From: Thauera sp. 28 | Lineage (GTDB): Bacteria > Pseudomonadota > Gammaproteobacteria > Burkholderiales > Rhodocyclaceae | DNA length: 64,000 nt | Direction of reading: 5' to 3' | Assembly (NCBI RefSeq): GCF_000310145.2 | Contig: NZ_AMXA01000006.1 | Span: 62,001 to 126,000 of the forward strand | Shown: piece by piece, positions 18,427 through 29,327 of the stretch | Layout of the letters: each line of letters opens with the position of its first letter | Position numbering within the stretch: the first letter of the stretch is position 1 | Translations under genes and position numbers: made by a program | The notes under the pieces: model-generated | The model's input: the letters and a program-made list of their open reading frames with translations, nothing else | What the model was told of the DNA's origin: nothing | Database searches by the model: none

Positions 18427-20526
18427 TCAGCCTGCGTTCTCGCCCAGCAACGCCTTCATGCTGAGGCGGATCTTGCCGCGCTCGTCGGTCTCGAGCACCT
18501 TCACGCGTACGACCTGACCTTCCTTGACGTAGTCGGAGACGTTGTTGACGCGCTCATTGGCGATCTGCGACACATGCAGCAGGCCGTCGCGACCGGGCAT
18601 GATGTTCACGATGGCGCCGAAGTCGAGCAGGCGCACGACCGGCCCCTCGTAGATCTTGCCAACCTCGACCTCGGCAGTGATCGCCTCGATCTTGGCCTTG
18701 GCGACCTGCGCACCCTCGGCACTCACCGACGAGATCTTGATCGAGCCGTCGTCCTCGATTTCGATCACGGTACCGGTCTCCTCCTGCAGCGCGCGGATCA
18801 CTGCGCCGCCCTTGCCGATCACGTCGCGGATCTTCTCGGGGTTGATCTTCATGTTGATCATGCGCGGCGCGTACTCGGACACCTCGCCACGGCTGGTGCC
18901 CAGCGCCTGCTGCATGAGGCCGAGAATGTGCAGGCGGCCTTCCTTGGCCTGCTCCAGCGCGGCGTGCATGATCTCCTTGGTGATGCCCTGGATCTTGATG
19001 TCCATCTGCAGGCCGGTGATACCGTTCTCGGTACCAGCCACCTTGAAGTCCATGTCGCCGAGGTGATCCTCGTCGCCTAGGATGTCGGTCAGCACGGCAA
19101 AGCGATTGCCATCCTTGATCAGCCCCATTGCGATGCCGGCAACGTGATTCTTGAGCGGCACACCGGCGTCCATCATGGCAAGCGAACCGCCGCACACCGA
19201 AGCCATCGAGGAGGAGCCGTTGGATTCGGTGATCTCGGAAACCACACGCACGGTGTACGAGAACTCCTCCGCCTTGGGCAGCATGGCGACCAGCGAGCGC
19301 TTTGCCAGGCGACCATGCCCCACTTCGCGGCGCTTGGTCACGCCGAAGCGGCCGGTCTCGCCCGTGCAGAACGGCGGGAAGTTGTAGTGGAGCAGGAAGC
19401 GCTCCTTGTACTCGCCAGCGATGGCGTCGATGATCTGCTCGTCACGACCGGTACCCAGGGTGGCGACCACCAGGGCCTGCGTCTCGCCACGCGTGAACAG
19501 CGCCGAACCGTGAGTACGCGGCAGCACGCCGGTACGGATCTCGATCGGGCGGACCGTGCGGGTGTCGCGACCGTCGATGCGCGGCTCGCCGTTGAGGATG
19601 CGGCTACGGACGATCCCGGACTCGAGATTGAAGAAGATATCCTTGATTTCGTTGACCGAAGGAGCACCCTCCACGCCCTCGGTAAGCTGGGCGATCACAC
19701 GCTTGCGGATCTCTGCCAGGCGGGCAGAACGATCCTGCTTGCTGGTGATGCGGAAGGCCTCCTCCATCTCAGCCTTCGCCAGTTCGCCGACCTTGGCGAT
19801 CAGCGCCTCGTTCGCGGGCGGCGCCTGCCAATCCCACTCGGGCTTGCCGGCAACTTCGACGAGCTCGTTGATCGCGTTGATCGCGGTCTGCATCTGCTCG
19901 TGACCGAACACCACCGCGCCCAGCATCACATCCTCGGGCAATTCCTGCGCCTCGGACTCAACCATCAGCACCGCGGTCTGCGTGCCGGCAACCACCAGAT
20001 TCATCTGGCTGCTCTGCAGTTCGGATGCGGTGGGGTTGAGGACGTAGCGGCCATCCAGATAACCCACGCGGGCGGCGCCAACCGGGCCATTGAACGGCAG
20101 GCCGGAGATCGCGAGCGCGGCCGAGGCGCCGATCATCGCCGGGATGTCGGAGTCGATCTCGGGATTCAGCGACAGCACGGTCACAATGACCTGGACTTCA
20201 TTCATGAAGCCGTCGGGGAAGAGCGGACGAATGGGACGATCGATCAGGCGCGAGGTGAGGATCTCCTTCTCGCTCGGACGGCCTTCGCGCTTGAAGAAGC
20301 CACCCGGGATTCGGCCGGCAGCGTAGAACTTCTCGACGTAATCGACGGTAAGCGGGAAGAAGTCCTGGCCCGGACGCGCTTCCTTGGCACCGACAACGGT
20401 GGCGAGAACCACGGTCTCGTCCATGTTGACAATGACGGCACCGCCAGCCTGGCGTGCGACTTCGCCGGTCTCGAGGGTGACGGTGTGGGCGCCATAGGCG
20501 AAGGTTTTCTTGATTGCGGTAGGCAA
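18427..20526 (-). CDS. pnp: polyribonucleotide nucleotidyltransferase (PNPase)
   Basis: A 699-residue 3'-5' phosphorolytic exoribonuclease, trimeric and part of the RNA degradosome. The order is two RNase PH domains, an alpha linker, a KH domain ([21 protein letters not shown]) and an S1 domain ([20 protein letters not shown]). Active-site residues lie in the second PH domain ([20 protein letters not shown]). The start is a TTG at 20526: it matches the family N-terminus ([11 protein letters not shown]) and has AAAGGAAA just upstream, whereas the frame reaches 144 bases further without similarity. Confidence 0.95.
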   Translation of the reverse strand: MPTAIKKTFAYGAHTVTLETGEVARQAGGAVIVNMDETVVLATVVGAKEARPGQDFFPLTVDYVEKFYAAGRIPGGFFKREGRPSEKEILTSRLIDRPIRPLFPDGFMNEVQVIVTVLSLNPEIDSDIPAMIGASAALAISGLPFNGPVGAARVGYLDGRYVLNPTASELQSSQMNLVVAGTQTAVLMVESEAQELPEDVMLGAVVFGHEQMQTAINAINELVEVAGKPEWDWQAPPANEALIAKVGELAKAEMEEAFRITSKQDRSARLAEIRKRVIAQLTEGVEGAPSVNEIKDIFFNLESGIVRSRILNGEPRIDGRDTRTVRPIEIRTGVLPRTHGSALFTRGETQALVVATLGTGRDEQIIDAIAGEYKERFLLHYNFPPFCTGETGRFGVTKRREVGHGRLAKRSLVAMLPKAEEFSYTVRVVSEITESNGSSSMASVCGGSLAMMDAGVPLKNHVAGIAMGLIKDGNRFAVLTDILGDEDHLGDMDFKVAGTENGITGLQMDIKIQGITKEIMHAALEQAKEGRLHILGLMQQALGTSRGEVSEYAPRMINMKINPEKIRDVIGKGGAVIRALQEETGTVIEIEDDGSIKISSVSAEGAQVAKAKIEAITAEVEVGKIYEGPVVRLLDFGAIVNIMPGRDGLLHVSQIANERVNNVSDYVKEGQVVRVKVLETDERGKIRLSMKALLGENAG

Positions 20527-20641
20527 GGTGATTTCCTTTATTCGGTTGATGCAGCGAACTACAACTGCTTGTGGCGGCCCGCCCGGACAGGAGGACTCGA
20601 TGCCACGGACGTGCAGCCGGCACAGCGGGGCCAGATGGCAA

Positions 20642-20677
20642 AAAGCCGGCGCGGCCGCAGGGGCACGCACCGGCTTT
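20642..20677 (-). terminator. terminator between rpsO and pnp
   Basis: The minus strand reads AAAGCCGGTGCG, a 12-base loop, then CGCGCCGGCTTT followed by TT. This is a 12-bp stem with one G-T wobble and a five-T run, 52 bases after the rpsO stop. It could limit read-through into pnp, like the rpsO attenuator in other bacteria. Confidence 0.7.
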
Positions 20678-20728
20678 GCTGGCTTACTTCGCCCTGATCG
20701 GCGCTGTGTAGCTCGTCACGGACGGCAA

Positions 20729-20998
20729 TTACTTGCGCAGGCCCAGACGCTCGATCAGATTGCGATAGCTATCGGCGTTACGGCCCTTCAGGTAGTCCAG
20801 CAGCTTGCGACGCTGGCTGACCATCTTCAGCAGGCCACGACGGGAGTGATGATCCTTGCCGTGAGCCTTGAAGTGGGGGGCAAGCCCGTTGATGCGGGCG
20901 GTCAGGAGCGCAACCTGGACTTCCGGAGAACCGGTGTCGCCTTGGGCGCGCTGAAAGTCGGAGACGATCTGCGACTTGGATGCGGTGTCAAGAGCCAT
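20729..20998 (-). CDS. rpsO: 30S ribosomal protein S15
   Basis: An 89-residue primary 16S rRNA-binding protein of the small-subunit platform. The family segments [20 protein letters not shown] and [21 protein letters not shown] are complete, and length is the usual 89. The start [10 protein letters not shown] at 20998 was chosen because the open frame beyond it crosses the promoter. It has its own promoter and is followed by a terminator before pnp. Confidence 0.97.
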   Translation of the reverse strand: MALDTASKSQIVSDFQRAQGDTGSPEVQVALLTARINGLAPHFKAHGKDHHSRRGLLKMVSQRRKLLDYLKGRNADSYRNLIERLGLRK

Positions 20999-21040
20999 GT
21001 GTGTCTTTACTCGTGTTTTTCTGCCAATCAGAAGCCGCGG

Positions 21041-21070
21041 ATTATACCCATAGCGGCACCATAAACTCAA
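21041..21070 (-). promoter_or_regulatory. sigma70-type promoter for rpsO
   Basis: On the minus strand TTGAGT (21065-21070) and a perfect TATAAT (21041-21046) are spaced by 18 bases. This places transcription start about 35 bases before the S15 ATG and lies immediately after the truB stop. Confidence 0.65.
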
Positions 21071-21076
21071 TCAAAT

Positions 21077-22057
21077 TCATGCGCATGCGTCGTCGGCCAG
21101 GCCGCCGGTGGCAATCAGGCGGCGCGCCGCGAGGCGTCCGTCGTCCTGCCATTGCGCCAGACCGAGAAAACCGCCCGGGCCGTAGGCGCGTACCTTCGCC
21201 CCGGGCACGGCGCCCGGCAGCGACAGCACGCGCCCCTGCAACAGCCCGCGTGCCGCCTCGGCGTCGAGTTGCAGCATCGGGAAATCGGCCACGAGAGCGT
21301 CGACCGGTGCAAGCAAGGCATCGCGCCCACCCTCCCCGGCCGCCTCGAGGCACTCGAGCGAGACCGCGGCCGCCAACTGGAAAGCTCCAATTGCGGTACG
21401 CCGCAGTCCGGCCAGATGTGCGCCACAACCAAGCGCAGCGCCGATATCCATCGCCAGGCTACGGATATAGGTTCCCTTGCTGCAATGCACCCGGATCGAA
21501 AACCGTTCTCCGGCGAAGTCGAGCAACTCCAACGCGTGGATCGTGACCCGACGCGCTTCGCGCTCGATCTCGATGCCCTGTCGCGCGTACTCGTAGAGCG
21601 CCTTGCCGTCACGCTTGAGGGCCGAATACATCGGTGGCACCTGCTCGATCTCTCCGCGAAAGCGCTCGAGCACCACCTCAAGGGCGGCGCGCTCTATGGC
21701 AACCGGATGGGTGGCCAGCACCTTGCCCTCGGCATCGCCACTATCGGTCTCGACGCCGAGTTGCACCACCGCTTCGTAGGTCTTGTCGGCGTCAAGCAGC
21801 ATCTGCGAGAACTTCGTCGCCTCACCAAAGGTGAGCGGCAGCAAGCCGCTCGCCATCGGATCCAGCGTGCCGGTGTGGCCTGCCTTGGCGGCGTTGAGCA
21901 GGCGACGCGCCGCCTGCAACGCGCCGTTCGAACTCATGCCCTGCGGCTTGTCGAGCAGCAGCACGCCATCGACCGCGCGGCGGATGATCTTGCGCTGCGG
22001 CGGTCTCGAGCGCTTCGCCGACTGCGCCCGCGCCGCCTCAGGCGCGGGATTTGTCAT
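21077..22057 (-). CDS. truB: tRNA pseudouridine(55) synthase TruB
   Basis: A 326-residue enzyme that converts U55 in the tRNA T-loop to pseudouridine. The catalytic aspartate is in KAGHTGTLDPMASGLLPL, preceded by LLLDKPQGMSSNGALQ. Later motifs include VPPMYSALKRDGKALYEYAR and SKGTYIRSLAMDIG. It overlaps the end of rbfA by 20 bases. A basic 20-residue N-terminal tail (KRSRPPQRKIIRR) precedes the catalytic domain. Confidence 0.96.
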   Translation of the reverse strand: MTNPAPEAARAQSAKRSRPPQRKIIRRAVDGVLLLDKPQGMSSNGALQAARRLLNAAKAGHTGTLDPMASGLLPLTFGEATKFSQMLLDADKTYEAVVQLGVETDSGDAEGKVLATHPVAIERAALEVVLERFRGEIEQVPPMYSALKRDGKALYEYARQGIEIEREARRVTIHALELLDFAGERFSIRVHCSKGTYIRSLAMDIGAALGCGAHLAGLRRTAIGAFQLAAAVSLECLEAAGEGGRDALLAPVDALVADFPMLQLDAEAARGLLQGRVLSLPGAVPGAKVRAYGPGGFLGLAQWQDDGRLAARRLIATGGLADDACA

Positions 22058-22478
22058 CGTCGTCCTTGCCAGCAGCGCGCTCGCCGCCCGTTTCGTCGGC
22101 AGAGGGCTCGTCCTGGTGGCGCGATTCGTCTTCCTTCACCACCGCATCGATCAGCTGGGACAGGCGCGAGCCCTCCTCGACCGAGCGGTCATAGTGGAAG
22201 TGCAACTCGGGAATGGTGTGAATGCGGATACGGCGACCCAGCTCGCGACGCAGGAATCCGCTCGCACGCCGCAAACCCTGCTGGATCTCGGGCACGTCTC
22301 CTTCACCGGTCATGCTGGTGAAGAACACCTTGGCGTGGGCGTAGTCGGGGGTGATTTCGACATCGGTGAGGGTAATGAAGCCGACGCGCGGATCCTTCAC
22401 CTCCAGCCTGATCAGCTCGGCCAGCTCGCGGCGGATCTGCTCCACCACGCGCTGGCTGCGGGAATACTCCTTGGGCAT
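22038..22478 (-). CDS. rbfA: 30S ribosome-binding factor RbfA
   Basis: A 146-residue KH-fold assembly factor for late 16S rRNA maturation and cold adaptation. The N-terminal MPKEYSRSQRVVEQIRREL and the core DVEITPDYAHAKVFF are typical. The last ~25 residues are a charged tail (DESRHQDEPSADETGG) that is not part of the fold. It starts 3 bases after infB and overlaps truB by 20 bases. Confidence 0.95.
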   Translation of the reverse strand: MPKEYSRSQRVVEQIRRELAELIRLEVKDPRVGFITLTDVEITPDYAHAKVFFTSMTGEGDVPEIQQGLRRASGFLRRELGRRIRIHTIPELHFHYDRSVEEGSRLSQLIDAVVKEDESRHQDEPSADETGGERAAGKDDDDKSRA

Positions 22479-22481
22479 CGC

Positions 22482-25370
22482 TTACAGGGTCCTCGCCACT
22501 TCCTTGATCTCGAACACTTCGAGCTGGTCGCCTTCCTTGATGTCGTTGTAGTTGCGCAGCTGCAGGCCGCACTCGTACCCGAACTTGACTTCCTTGACGT
22601 CGTCCTTGAAGCGCTTGAGCGACTCGAGCTCGCCGGTCCACAGCACCGTGTGGTTGCGCAGCAGGCGAACGTGCGAGCCGCGCCTGACCACGCCTTCCAG
22701 CACGTAGCAACCCGCGATGGAGCCGACCTTGGAGATCGTGAACACCTGGCGGATCTCGACCAGGCCGGTGACCTCCTCGCGCTTCTCGGGTGCCAGCATG
22801 CCCGACAGCGCCGCCTTCACTTCATCGACTGCGTCGTAGATGATGTTGTAGTAGCGGATGTCGACGTCGAAGCTCTCGGCGAGCTTGCGCGCACCGGCAT
22901 CGGCACGGGTATTGAAGCCGATGATGACGGCGCCGGAAGCCTGCGCCAGGTTGACGTCGGACTCGCTGATCGCACCCACGGCAGCATGAATGACATTGAC
23001 GCGGACCTCGTCGGTGGACAGCTTCTGCAGCGACTGCACCAGCGCTTCCTGCGAGCCTTGGACGTCGGCCTTGATGATGAGCGGCAGGGTCTTGACCTCG
23101 CCTTCGGCCATCTGCTCGAACATGTTCTCGAGCTTGGCAGCCTGCTGCTTGGCAAGCTTGACGTCACGGAACTTGCCCTGGCGGAAGAGCGCGATCTCGC
23201 GCGCCTTCTTCTCGTCGGCAAGCGCAATCGCCTCGTCGCCCGCCGCGGGCACGTCGGACAGACCGAGGATCTCGACCGGAATGGACGGGCCTGCCTGATC
23301 GATCTGCTTGCCGTTCTCGTCGAGCATGGCGCGGATACGGCCGAAGGTCGCCCCGGCCAGCAGCACGTCACCCTTGCGCAGCGTACCCGACTGCACCAGC
23401 AGCGAAGCCACCGGGCCACGGCCCTTGTCCAGACGTGCTTCGATGATCAGGCCCTTGGCCGGCGCATCGACCGCCGCAGTCAGCTCAAGCACCTCGGCCT
23501 GCAACAGCACGGCCTCAAGCAACTCGTCAATGCCAGTACCCTTCTTGGCCGACACCGGCACGAACATCGTGTCGCCACCGTAAGCCTCGGGGATAACCTC
23601 TTCGGCAATCAACTCCTGCGTGACGCGCTCGGGATTGGCATCGGGCTTGTCGATCTTGTTGATCGCCACCACCAGCGGCACGCCCGCCGCCTTTGCGTGA
23701 TGGATCGCCTCGCGCGTCTGCGGCATCACGCCGTCATCGGCCGCCACCACCAGGATGACGATGTCGGTCGCCTTCGCACCACGCGCACGCATCGCCGTGA
23801 AGGCCTCGTGACCCGGAGTATCCAGGAAGGTGACCATGCCACGCGCCGTCTCGACGTGATACGCGCCGATATGCTGGGTGATGCCGCCGAACTCGCCGGC
23901 AGCGACCTTGGCAGTACGAATGTAGTCGAGCAGCGAAGTCTTGCCGTGATCGACGTGACCCATGACGGTGACCACCGGCGCGCGCGGCAGGATCTCAGCG
24001 TCCTTGTGATCCTCGCTGTCCTCCAGGAAGGCATCCGGATCGTCGAGCTTGGCCGCCAGCGCCTTGTGGCCCATTTCCTCGACGATGATCATCGCCGTTT
24101 CCTGGTCCAGCACCTGGTTGATGGTGACCATCGAACCCATCTTCATCAGCGCCTTGATCACCTCGGTCGCCTTGATCGCCATCTTGTGGGCGAGATCGGC
24201 AACAGTGATGGTCTCGGGCACGTGGACTTCGCGCACGATCGGCTCGACCGGCGCCTGGAAGGAGGTACGGTCGTCATGCTGGTTGCGGCCATGACGCCCA
24301 CCACCCTTGCCAGCCCCACGCCAGTTGCTGCCTGCAGTCGCCCCCACCTCGCCGCGCGTCTTGAGACCACCGCGGCGCTTGCCTGCGCCTTCAGCCTCGC
24401 GAGCAGGCGCCGGCGCACCGCGCCGAGCGTCGCGTGCAGCGGGCTTGTCTTCGGTCTTGGCGGGACGGTGCAGCGTACCCGTGGTCGTCTTGGCAGGCTT
24501 GGCAGCCTCTTCCTTCTTCTGCTGTTCTGCGCGCAAGCGCGCCTCTTCCTCGGCCTTGCGCGCATCGGCGGCCGCTCGCGCAGCGGCCTCGCGCTCCTGA
24601 CGGGCGCGCAGGTCGGCAGCCTGGCGCTCTTTCAGGGCGCGCTGGCGCTCCTCGTCGCGCTTGCGCGCGGCGATTTCTTCCTCGCTCAGAATCTCGGACA
24701 ACGGCAACGGCTTGCTCAACACTGTAGTCACGACCGGTGCTGCCGGCGCGACCGGCTCGGGCTTGACCTCCGCCGCTGCGGTCGCACGCGCCGGAGCAGC
24801 AGCAGGACGCGATTCAACCGCCTGCGGCGGTGCCGCAGGCTGCTCGACAGCCTGCACCTCAACCTGCTCGGCGACCGCTTCCACGACCGGCTCGGGCTCG
24901 GCGACAGGCGCCGGAGCCTCAACCTCGACCTCGACACTGGCGACCACCGCTTCCGCAACCGGCTCGATCGGCTCGACCACCGGCTGTTCGTCGCTGACCA
25001 CCGCCTCGACATGCAGCGCCTCGGCCGCAGCAGCCTGTTCGGCCGCCTCTCCAAGCTGATCGCCAGCCAGTTCGTCACGCTTGACGAAGGTGCGCTTCTT
25101 GCGCACCTCGACCTGAACGGTACGTGCACGACCGGTGGAGTCGGTCGCGCGGATCTCGGTCGTCTGCTTGCGCGTCAGGGTGATCTTGCCCTTGGGCTGG
25201 GTATCACCATGCGAACGGCGCAGGTACTCCAGAAGCTTCGCCTTGTCCTGTTCGGTAAGCAGGTCGCTCGGGCCGGTCTTATCCACGCCCGCGCGCTTCA
25301 ACTGCTCGAGCAGCACCGCGGCCGGCATCTTCAGTTCGCCGGCAAACTGGGTCACGCTCATCTGTTCCAT
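22482..25370 (-). CDS. infB: translation initiation factor IF-2
   Basis: A 962-residue GTPase that brings initiator tRNA to the 30S subunit. An N-terminal IF2_N module ([21 protein letters not shown]) is followed by a long linker of Ala/Glu/Val/Pro-rich sequence and charged helices (about residues 80-370). The G domain has [12 protein letters not shown] near residue 469, DTPGHEAF and NKIDKPDA. The start at 25370 has GGGAGGG about 5 bases upstream; a second Met three codons later is possible. It lies 13 bases after nusA. Confidence 0.96.
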   Translation of the reverse strand: MEQMSVTQFAGELKMPAAVLLEQLKRAGVDKTGPSDLLTEQDKAKLLEYLRRSHGDTQPKGKITLTRKQTTEIRATDSTGRARTVQVEVRKKRTFVKRDELAGDQLGEAAEQAAAAEALHVEAVVSDEQPVVEPIEPVAEAVVASVEVEVEAPAPVAEPEPVVEAVAEQVEVQAVEQPAAPPQAVESRPAAAPARATAAAEVKPEPVAPAAPVVTTVLSKPLPLSEILSEEEIAARKRDEERQRALKERQAADLRARQEREAAARAAADARKAEEEARLRAEQQKKEEAAKPAKTTTGTLHRPAKTEDKPAARDARRGAPAPAREAEGAGKRRGGLKTRGEVGATAGSNWRGAGKGGGRHGRNQHDDRTSFQAPVEPIVREVHVPETITVADLAHKMAIKATEVIKALMKMGSMVTINQVLDQETAMIIVEEMGHKALAAKLDDPDAFLEDSEDHKDAEILPRAPVVTVMGHVDHGKTSLLDYIRTAKVAAGEFGGITQHIGAYHVETARGMVTFLDTPGHEAFTAMRARGAKATDIVILVVAADDGVMPQTREAIHHAKAAGVPLVVAINKIDKPDANPERVTQELIAEEVIPEAYGGDTMFVPVSAKKGTGIDELLEAVLLQAEVLELTAAVDAPAKGLIIEARLDKGRGPVASLLVQSGTLRKGDVLLAGATFGRIRAMLDENGKQIDQAGPSIPVEILGLSDVPAAGDEAIALADEKKAREIALFRQGKFRDVKLAKQQAAKLENMFEQMAEGEVKTLPLIIKADVQGSQEALVQSLQKLSTDEVRVNVIHAAVGAISESDVNLAQASGAVIIGFNTRADAGARKLAESFDVDIRYYNIIYDAVDEVKAALSGMLAPEKREEVTGLVEIRQVFTISKVGSIAGCYVLEGVVRRGSHVRLLRNHTVLWTGELESLKRFKDDVKEVKFGYECGLQLRNYNDIKEGDQLEVFEIKEVARTL

Positions 25371-25383
25371 TACAGCCCTCCCA

Positions 25384-26859
25384 TCATTCTTCGAACCAAT
25401 GGGCGCGCGCAACGGATATCAGCGCCTTGGCTCTTTCTTCGTCGATCCCAGCCATCTCGACCAGCTCGTCGACCGCAAGGTCGGCCAGGTCGTCGCGGGT
25501 ACGAATGCCCTGCTGGGCAAGTTTGGCGGCAAGGGACTTCTCCATGCCGTCCAGATTGAGCAGATCATCGGCTACGTTCTCGAGCTGCTCCTCGGTGACG
25601 ATGGCCTCGGTCAGCAGCACGTTACGTGCGCGATTGCGCAGCTCGTTGACCGTATCCTCGTCGAAGGCTTCGATCTCCAGCATCTCGGCCAGCGGCACGT
25701 AGGCCACTTCCTCGAGCGAAGAGAAACCCTCCTCGATCAGGATGTCGGCGAGTTCTTCGTCCACATCCAGTTTCTCCATGAACAGCGCGCGCAGCCCCTG
25801 CTGCTCCTGCGCCGTCTTTTCGGCCGACTCCTGCTCGCTCATCAGGTTGATCGTCCACCCGGTGAGTTCGGACGCCAGCTTCACGTTCTGGCCGTTGCGG
25901 CCAATGGCGATGGCGAGGTTGTTCTCGTCCACCACCACATCCATGGCGTGCGCCTCTTCATCTACGACGATCGACACGACTTCGGCAGGCTGCAGCGCAG
26001 CGACCACGAACTGCGCCGGATCGGACGACCACACGATGATGTCGACCTGCTCACCGCCGACCTCGTTGCGCACCGCGGTGACGCGCGAGCCGCGCAAGCC
26101 CACGCAGGTACCGATCGGATCGATGCGCTGATCGTTGGACTTGACCGCGATCTTGGCACGCAGGCCGGGGTCGCGGGCGCAGGCCTTGAGCTCGAGCAGA
26201 CCATCTTCGATCTCGGGCACTTCGAGCTCGAACAGCTTCATCAGGAACTCGGGCGCGGTGCGCGACAACACCAGTTGCGGACCGCGGGCGCCGCGATCGA
26301 TGCGCAGCAGGAAGGCCTTGACGCGATCGCCCACGCGCAGGTTCTCGCGCGGAATCTGCTGGTCGCGCGGCAGCACGGCTTCCATGCGACCGACCTCGAT
26401 AATCGCGCTACCACGCTCCATGCGCTTGATCGAACCCGAAACGAGGAATTCCTTGCGATCGAGGAAGTCGTTGAGCACCTGCTCGCGCTCGGCATCGCGG
26501 ATGCGCTGCAGGATGACCTGCTTGGCAGCCTGCGCACCAATACGACCGAAGTCGATGGGCTCGAGCTCCTCTTCGATGTAGTCGCCGATCTGCACATCGG
26601 CGCGCAGCTCGCGCGCATCGATGATGCCCATCTCGGCCTCATCGTTGGTGACCTCCTCATCAAGCATCACCAGCCAGCGACGCGTCGAGGTGTAGTCACC
26701 CGAGTCGCGGTCGATCGACACCACCACGTCGGCATCATCGTGGATGCGTTTCTTGGTCGCAGAGGCCAAGGCGGTTTCGAGCGCGGAAAAAACGATGTCC
26801 CGGGCGACATTCTTCTCGCGCGCCAGGGCATCCACAAGCAGCAGGATCTCGCGGCTCAT
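25384..26859 (-). CDS. nusA: transcription termination/antitermination factor NusA
   Basis: A 491-residue factor that binds RNA polymerase and nascent RNA. The order is an N-terminal polymerase-binding domain, S1 (about 135-200, [20 protein letters not shown]), two KH domains ([15 protein letters not shown] and [19 protein letters not shown]), and two acidic C-terminal repeats ending in ARAHWFEE. It lies between rimP (27 bases) and infB (13 bases), the standard order. Confidence 0.96.
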   Translation of the reverse strand: MSREILLLVDALAREKNVARDIVFSALETALASATKKRIHDDADVVVSIDRDSGDYTSTRRWLVMLDEEVTNDEAEMGIIDARELRADVQIGDYIEEELEPIDFGRIGAQAAKQVILQRIRDAEREQVLNDFLDRKEFLVSGSIKRMERGSAIIEVGRMEAVLPRDQQIPRENLRVGDRVKAFLLRIDRGARGPQLVLSRTAPEFLMKLFELEVPEIEDGLLELKACARDPGLRAKIAVKSNDQRIDPIGTCVGLRGSRVTAVRNEVGGEQVDIIVWSSDPAQFVVAALQPAEVVSIVVDEEAHAMDVVVDENNLAIAIGRNGQNVKLASELTGWTINLMSEQESAEKTAQEQQGLRALFMEKLDVDEELADILIEEGFSSLEEVAYVPLAEMLEIEAFDEDTVNELRNRARNVLLTEAIVTEEQLENVADDLLNLDGMEKSLAAKLAQQGIRTRDDLADLAVDELVEMAGIDEERAKALISVARAHWFEE

Positions 26860-26886
26860 TTCAGTAAAACCTCCACATCCACAGTC

Positions 26887-27321
26887 TCAAAATTGGGGTA
26901 CCAGACGTGCTTTCTCGATGTCGCCGAAGGGCAGCATGACCTCGCCCTTCTCGGTGCGCAGCGCCACTGCACCGTCACGCACACCCTCGATCACGCCGAC
27001 GAAATTACGTTGATTGCCGATCGGCAGCGTCAGTCGCACCTGCGCCTGCTCGCCGGCGAAACGTTCGAAATCGGCCAGCTTCTTGAGCGGGCGGTCAAGA
27101 CCCGGCGAGGACACCTCGAGCCGGTCATAGTCAACGTTCTCGACCTCGAACACGCGCTGGAGCTGGTTGCTGACGGTCGCGCAGTCATCGACCGTGATGC
27201 CGCGCTCGATATCGAGAAAGATGCGCAGCAGACGCCCCTTGGGAGAGAACTCGACATCCACGAGCTCGTATCCAAGACCCGTCACCACCTGCTCGATCAG
27301 TTGCTCGACATCGGTACGCAT
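26887..27321 (-). CDS. rimP: ribosome maturation factor RimP
   Basis: A 144-residue two-domain protein needed for 30S assembly. It shows GYELVDVEFSPKGRLLRIFLD, DDCATVSNQLQRVF and VSSPGLDRPLKKLADFERF, the family signature. It is the first gene of the rimP-nusA-infB-rbfA-truB block. GGGAGG lies about 4 bases before the start codon. Confidence 0.95.
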   Translation of the reverse strand: MRTDVEQLIEQVVTGLGYELVDVEFSPKGRLLRIFLDIERGITVDDCATVSNQLQRVFEVENVDYDRLEVSSPGLDRPLKKLADFERFAGEQAQVRLTLPIGNQRNFVGVIEGVRDGAVALRTEKGEVMLPFGDIEKARLVPQF

Positions 27322-27384
27322 TGCGCCTCCCAGCCCCTTCTACTCATTCTTCATGGACGCCATAACCGGCGCCACAAATAAAAA

Positions 27385-27401
27385 ATGGGCGAAACGCCCA
27401 T
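27385..27401 (-). terminator. intrinsic terminator downstream of rluB
   Basis: ATGGGCG, TTT, CGCCCAT then a six-T run on the minus strand: a 7-bp perfect stem. It ends the rluB-side operon ahead of rimP. The 316-base gap 27322-27637 holds this terminator and no convincing gene; no clear rimP promoter was identified in the 63 bases left. Confidence 0.75.
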
Positions 27402-27637
27402 CAAACAATTGCTCCTGCAGGAAATACACCGCTGGCCACAACCGCAAGACGGACGGCCACCATCCGACCAACACGCCCAAAGCAAACGACTGGCGCACAA
27501 TCGGAAACCTATCCATCAAAGCCGCGAGAGTATAGCGCCAAAGCGCCGCGCGGGCAAACCGTCGTGAAACGAGGTCTGCACCGGGCAGCGCCCTTCCGAA
27601 CACCGGGCGAAAGCGCGTAACGCGACCGGCGTTTCGC

Positions 27638-28777
27638 TCAACGCTCCTTCGCCCCGCCACGCGGCTGCGTGCGATGGAGCTTCACCGGGCGTTTGGCACG
27701 CTCGTCACTCTCGCGACTCTGCGGCACGGGGACGCCGGCAAGACGGCAGGCATCGGCCTCCGGCATCTCCATCCACATACCCCGCTTGAGACGCGCCGGC
27801 AACTCAACGCTACCGTAGCGGACCCGCATCAGGCGACTCACGGTCAGGCCGACCGCCTCGAACATGCGACGCACCTCGCGATTGCGGCCCTCCGAGATCG
27901 TCACCCGATACCAATGATTGGCACCCTCGCCGCCCTCGGCGCGCAGCTGGTTGAATTTAGCCAGCCCGTCTTCGAGCTGAATGCCCTCGCACAACGACTG
28001 CGCCTGCTCCTCTGTCAGCTCACCGAGCACCCGCACCGCGTACTCGCGCTCGAGTTCGTAGCGCGGATGCATCAGGCGGTTGGCCAGATCGCCGTCGTTG
28101 GTAAATAGCAACAAGCCGGAAGTATTGAAGTCCAGCCGCCCCACCGCCAGCCAGCGCCCCTTGCGTAGCAACGGCAGGCGCTCGAATACGGTCGGCCGGC
28201 CTTCTGGATCATCGCGCGAAACGATTTCACCCTCGGGCTTGTGGTAGATGAGCACGCGCGGACTACGCTGGGAAAAGCGCAGCGGCACCAGCTTGCCATT
28301 GACCTTGACGCGATCGCCGGGACCGATCTTCTGCCCAAGTGCTGCCGGCAAGCCGTTGACCGAAATCCGGCCGGCCAGCACCCAGTCCTCGATCTCGCGA
28401 CGCGACGCGACCCCCGCCTGAGCCAGAACCTTCTGCAACCGCTCGGGCTCGGTCAGCGTGGTCGGCGCATTGCGCGCCCGCCCCGACACACCACCACGTG
28501 GCGCTCGTTCGCCGCGCTGAGTCTGACCAAGGGCAGTCTGGTGCGCATCCGGCCTGCGCGCAGGATCGTCCGGACGACGAGAGCCGCGCCCACTCTCCGG
28601 ACGCGCGCGCCGCGCACCGCGCGGGTCCGCATTCAGGTGCGCATCCGGCGCGCTCGGCTGCGCCTCCTCGTCCCGCGCCGCGCGGCGATCGGCACGCGGG
28701 TCGCGATCGAGGATCTCGATGGCGTCAGACTTCTTCTTCGTGGGCGGCCGCAGGGGCCTGTTCGGTTTGCGAGACAT
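27638..28777 (-). CDS. rluB: 23S rRNA pseudouridine synthase (RluB-type)
   Basis: A 379-residue enzyme of the RsuA/RluB family. After a long N-terminal region, an S4 RNA-binding domain ([20 protein letters not shown]) begins near residue 110. The catalytic aspartate is in [23 protein letters not shown]. The first ~105 residues are rich in Arg, Pro, Asp and Ala and look disordered, and the C-terminus is basic. Its start lies 53 bases inside scpB. Specificity for U2605 is inferred from family and neighbourhood. Confidence 0.88.
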   Translation of the reverse strand: MSRKPNRPLRPPTKKKSDAIEILDRDPRADRRAARDEEAQPSAPDAHLNADPRGARRARPESGRGSRRPDDPARRPDAHQTALGQTQRGERAPRGGVSGRARNAPTTLTEPERLQKVLAQAGVASRREIEDWVLAGRISVNGLPAALGQKIGPGDRVKVNGKLVPLRFSQRSPRVLIYHKPEGEIVSRDDPEGRPTVFERLPLLRKGRWLAVGRLDFNTSGLLLFTNDGDLANRLMHPRYELEREYAVRVLGELTEEQAQSLCEGIQLEDGLAKFNQLRAEGGEGANHWYRVTISEGRNREVRRMFEAVGLTVSRLMRVRYGSVELPARLKRGMWMEMPEADACRLAGVPVPQSRESDERAKRPVKLHRTQPRGGAKER

Positions 28778-29327
28778 CGACTAGATCCATAATTTTCTCG
28801 ATTTCGGCCAGCGCCGGCAGCTCGGTCAGGCTGCGCAGCCCCATGTCATCGAGGAAGCGCCGGGTGGTGGCGAACAAGGCCGGCCGGCCGGGCGTATCGC
28901 GCTGGCCGACGATATCGACCCAACCGCGCGACTCGAGTGTTTTCAGTATGTTCGGCGACACCGCCACCCCGCGTATGTCTTCAATGTCGCCACGCGTCAC
29001 GGGCTGCCGGTATGCAATGATCGCCAGCGTTTCCATCACCGCCCGCGAGTAGCGCGGCGGCTTTTCATCCTTCAGGCGGTCGAGATAGACCTGGTACTGC
29101 GGCCGCGTCTGGAAGCGCCAGCCGCTGGCGAGCTGCACCAACTCCACGCCGCGATCAGCCGCCACCCATTCCTCGCGCAGCGCATCAAGCAGCCTGCGCA
29201 CGAGATCCGGGCCGGGATCGTCGTCGAACAGGCGCCTCAGGCTGGCCACGGACAACGGTGCAGTGGCGGCCAGCAAGGCTGCCTCGACCACTCGCAACCA
29301 GGCCTCAGGCGTCGCTTCGCGTTCCAT
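28725..29327 (-). CDS. scpB: segregation and condensation protein B
   Basis: A 200-residue winged-helix partner of SMC and ScpA in chromosome condensation. The typical core is [18 protein letters not shown] followed by [27 protein letters not shown] (quoted in two parts in the protein). It overlaps scpA at its start by 23 bases and rluB at its end by 53 bases. The last 15 residues are acidic and Ala-rich. Confidence 0.93.
   Translation of the reverse strand: MEREATPEAWLRVVEAALLAATAPLSVASLRRLFDDDPGPDLVRRLLDALREEWVAADRGVELVQLASGWRFQTRPQYQVYLDRLKDEKPPRYSRAVMETLAIIAYRQPVTRGDIEDIRGVAVSPNILKTLESRGWVDIVGQRDTPGRPALFATTRRFLDDMGLRSLTELPALAEIEKIMDLVDVSQTEQAPAAAHEEEV

Noticed and set aside
21783-25559. 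1258-codon open frame on the plus strand, antisense to infB, rbfA and truB
   Set aside because: Composition is that of a shadow frame; the minus strand carries infB with complete GTPase motifs.
27340-27660. 106-codon minus-strand frame between rimP and rluB
   Set aside because: It contains the rho-independent terminator 27385-27401 and shows no family similarity or ribosome-binding site.
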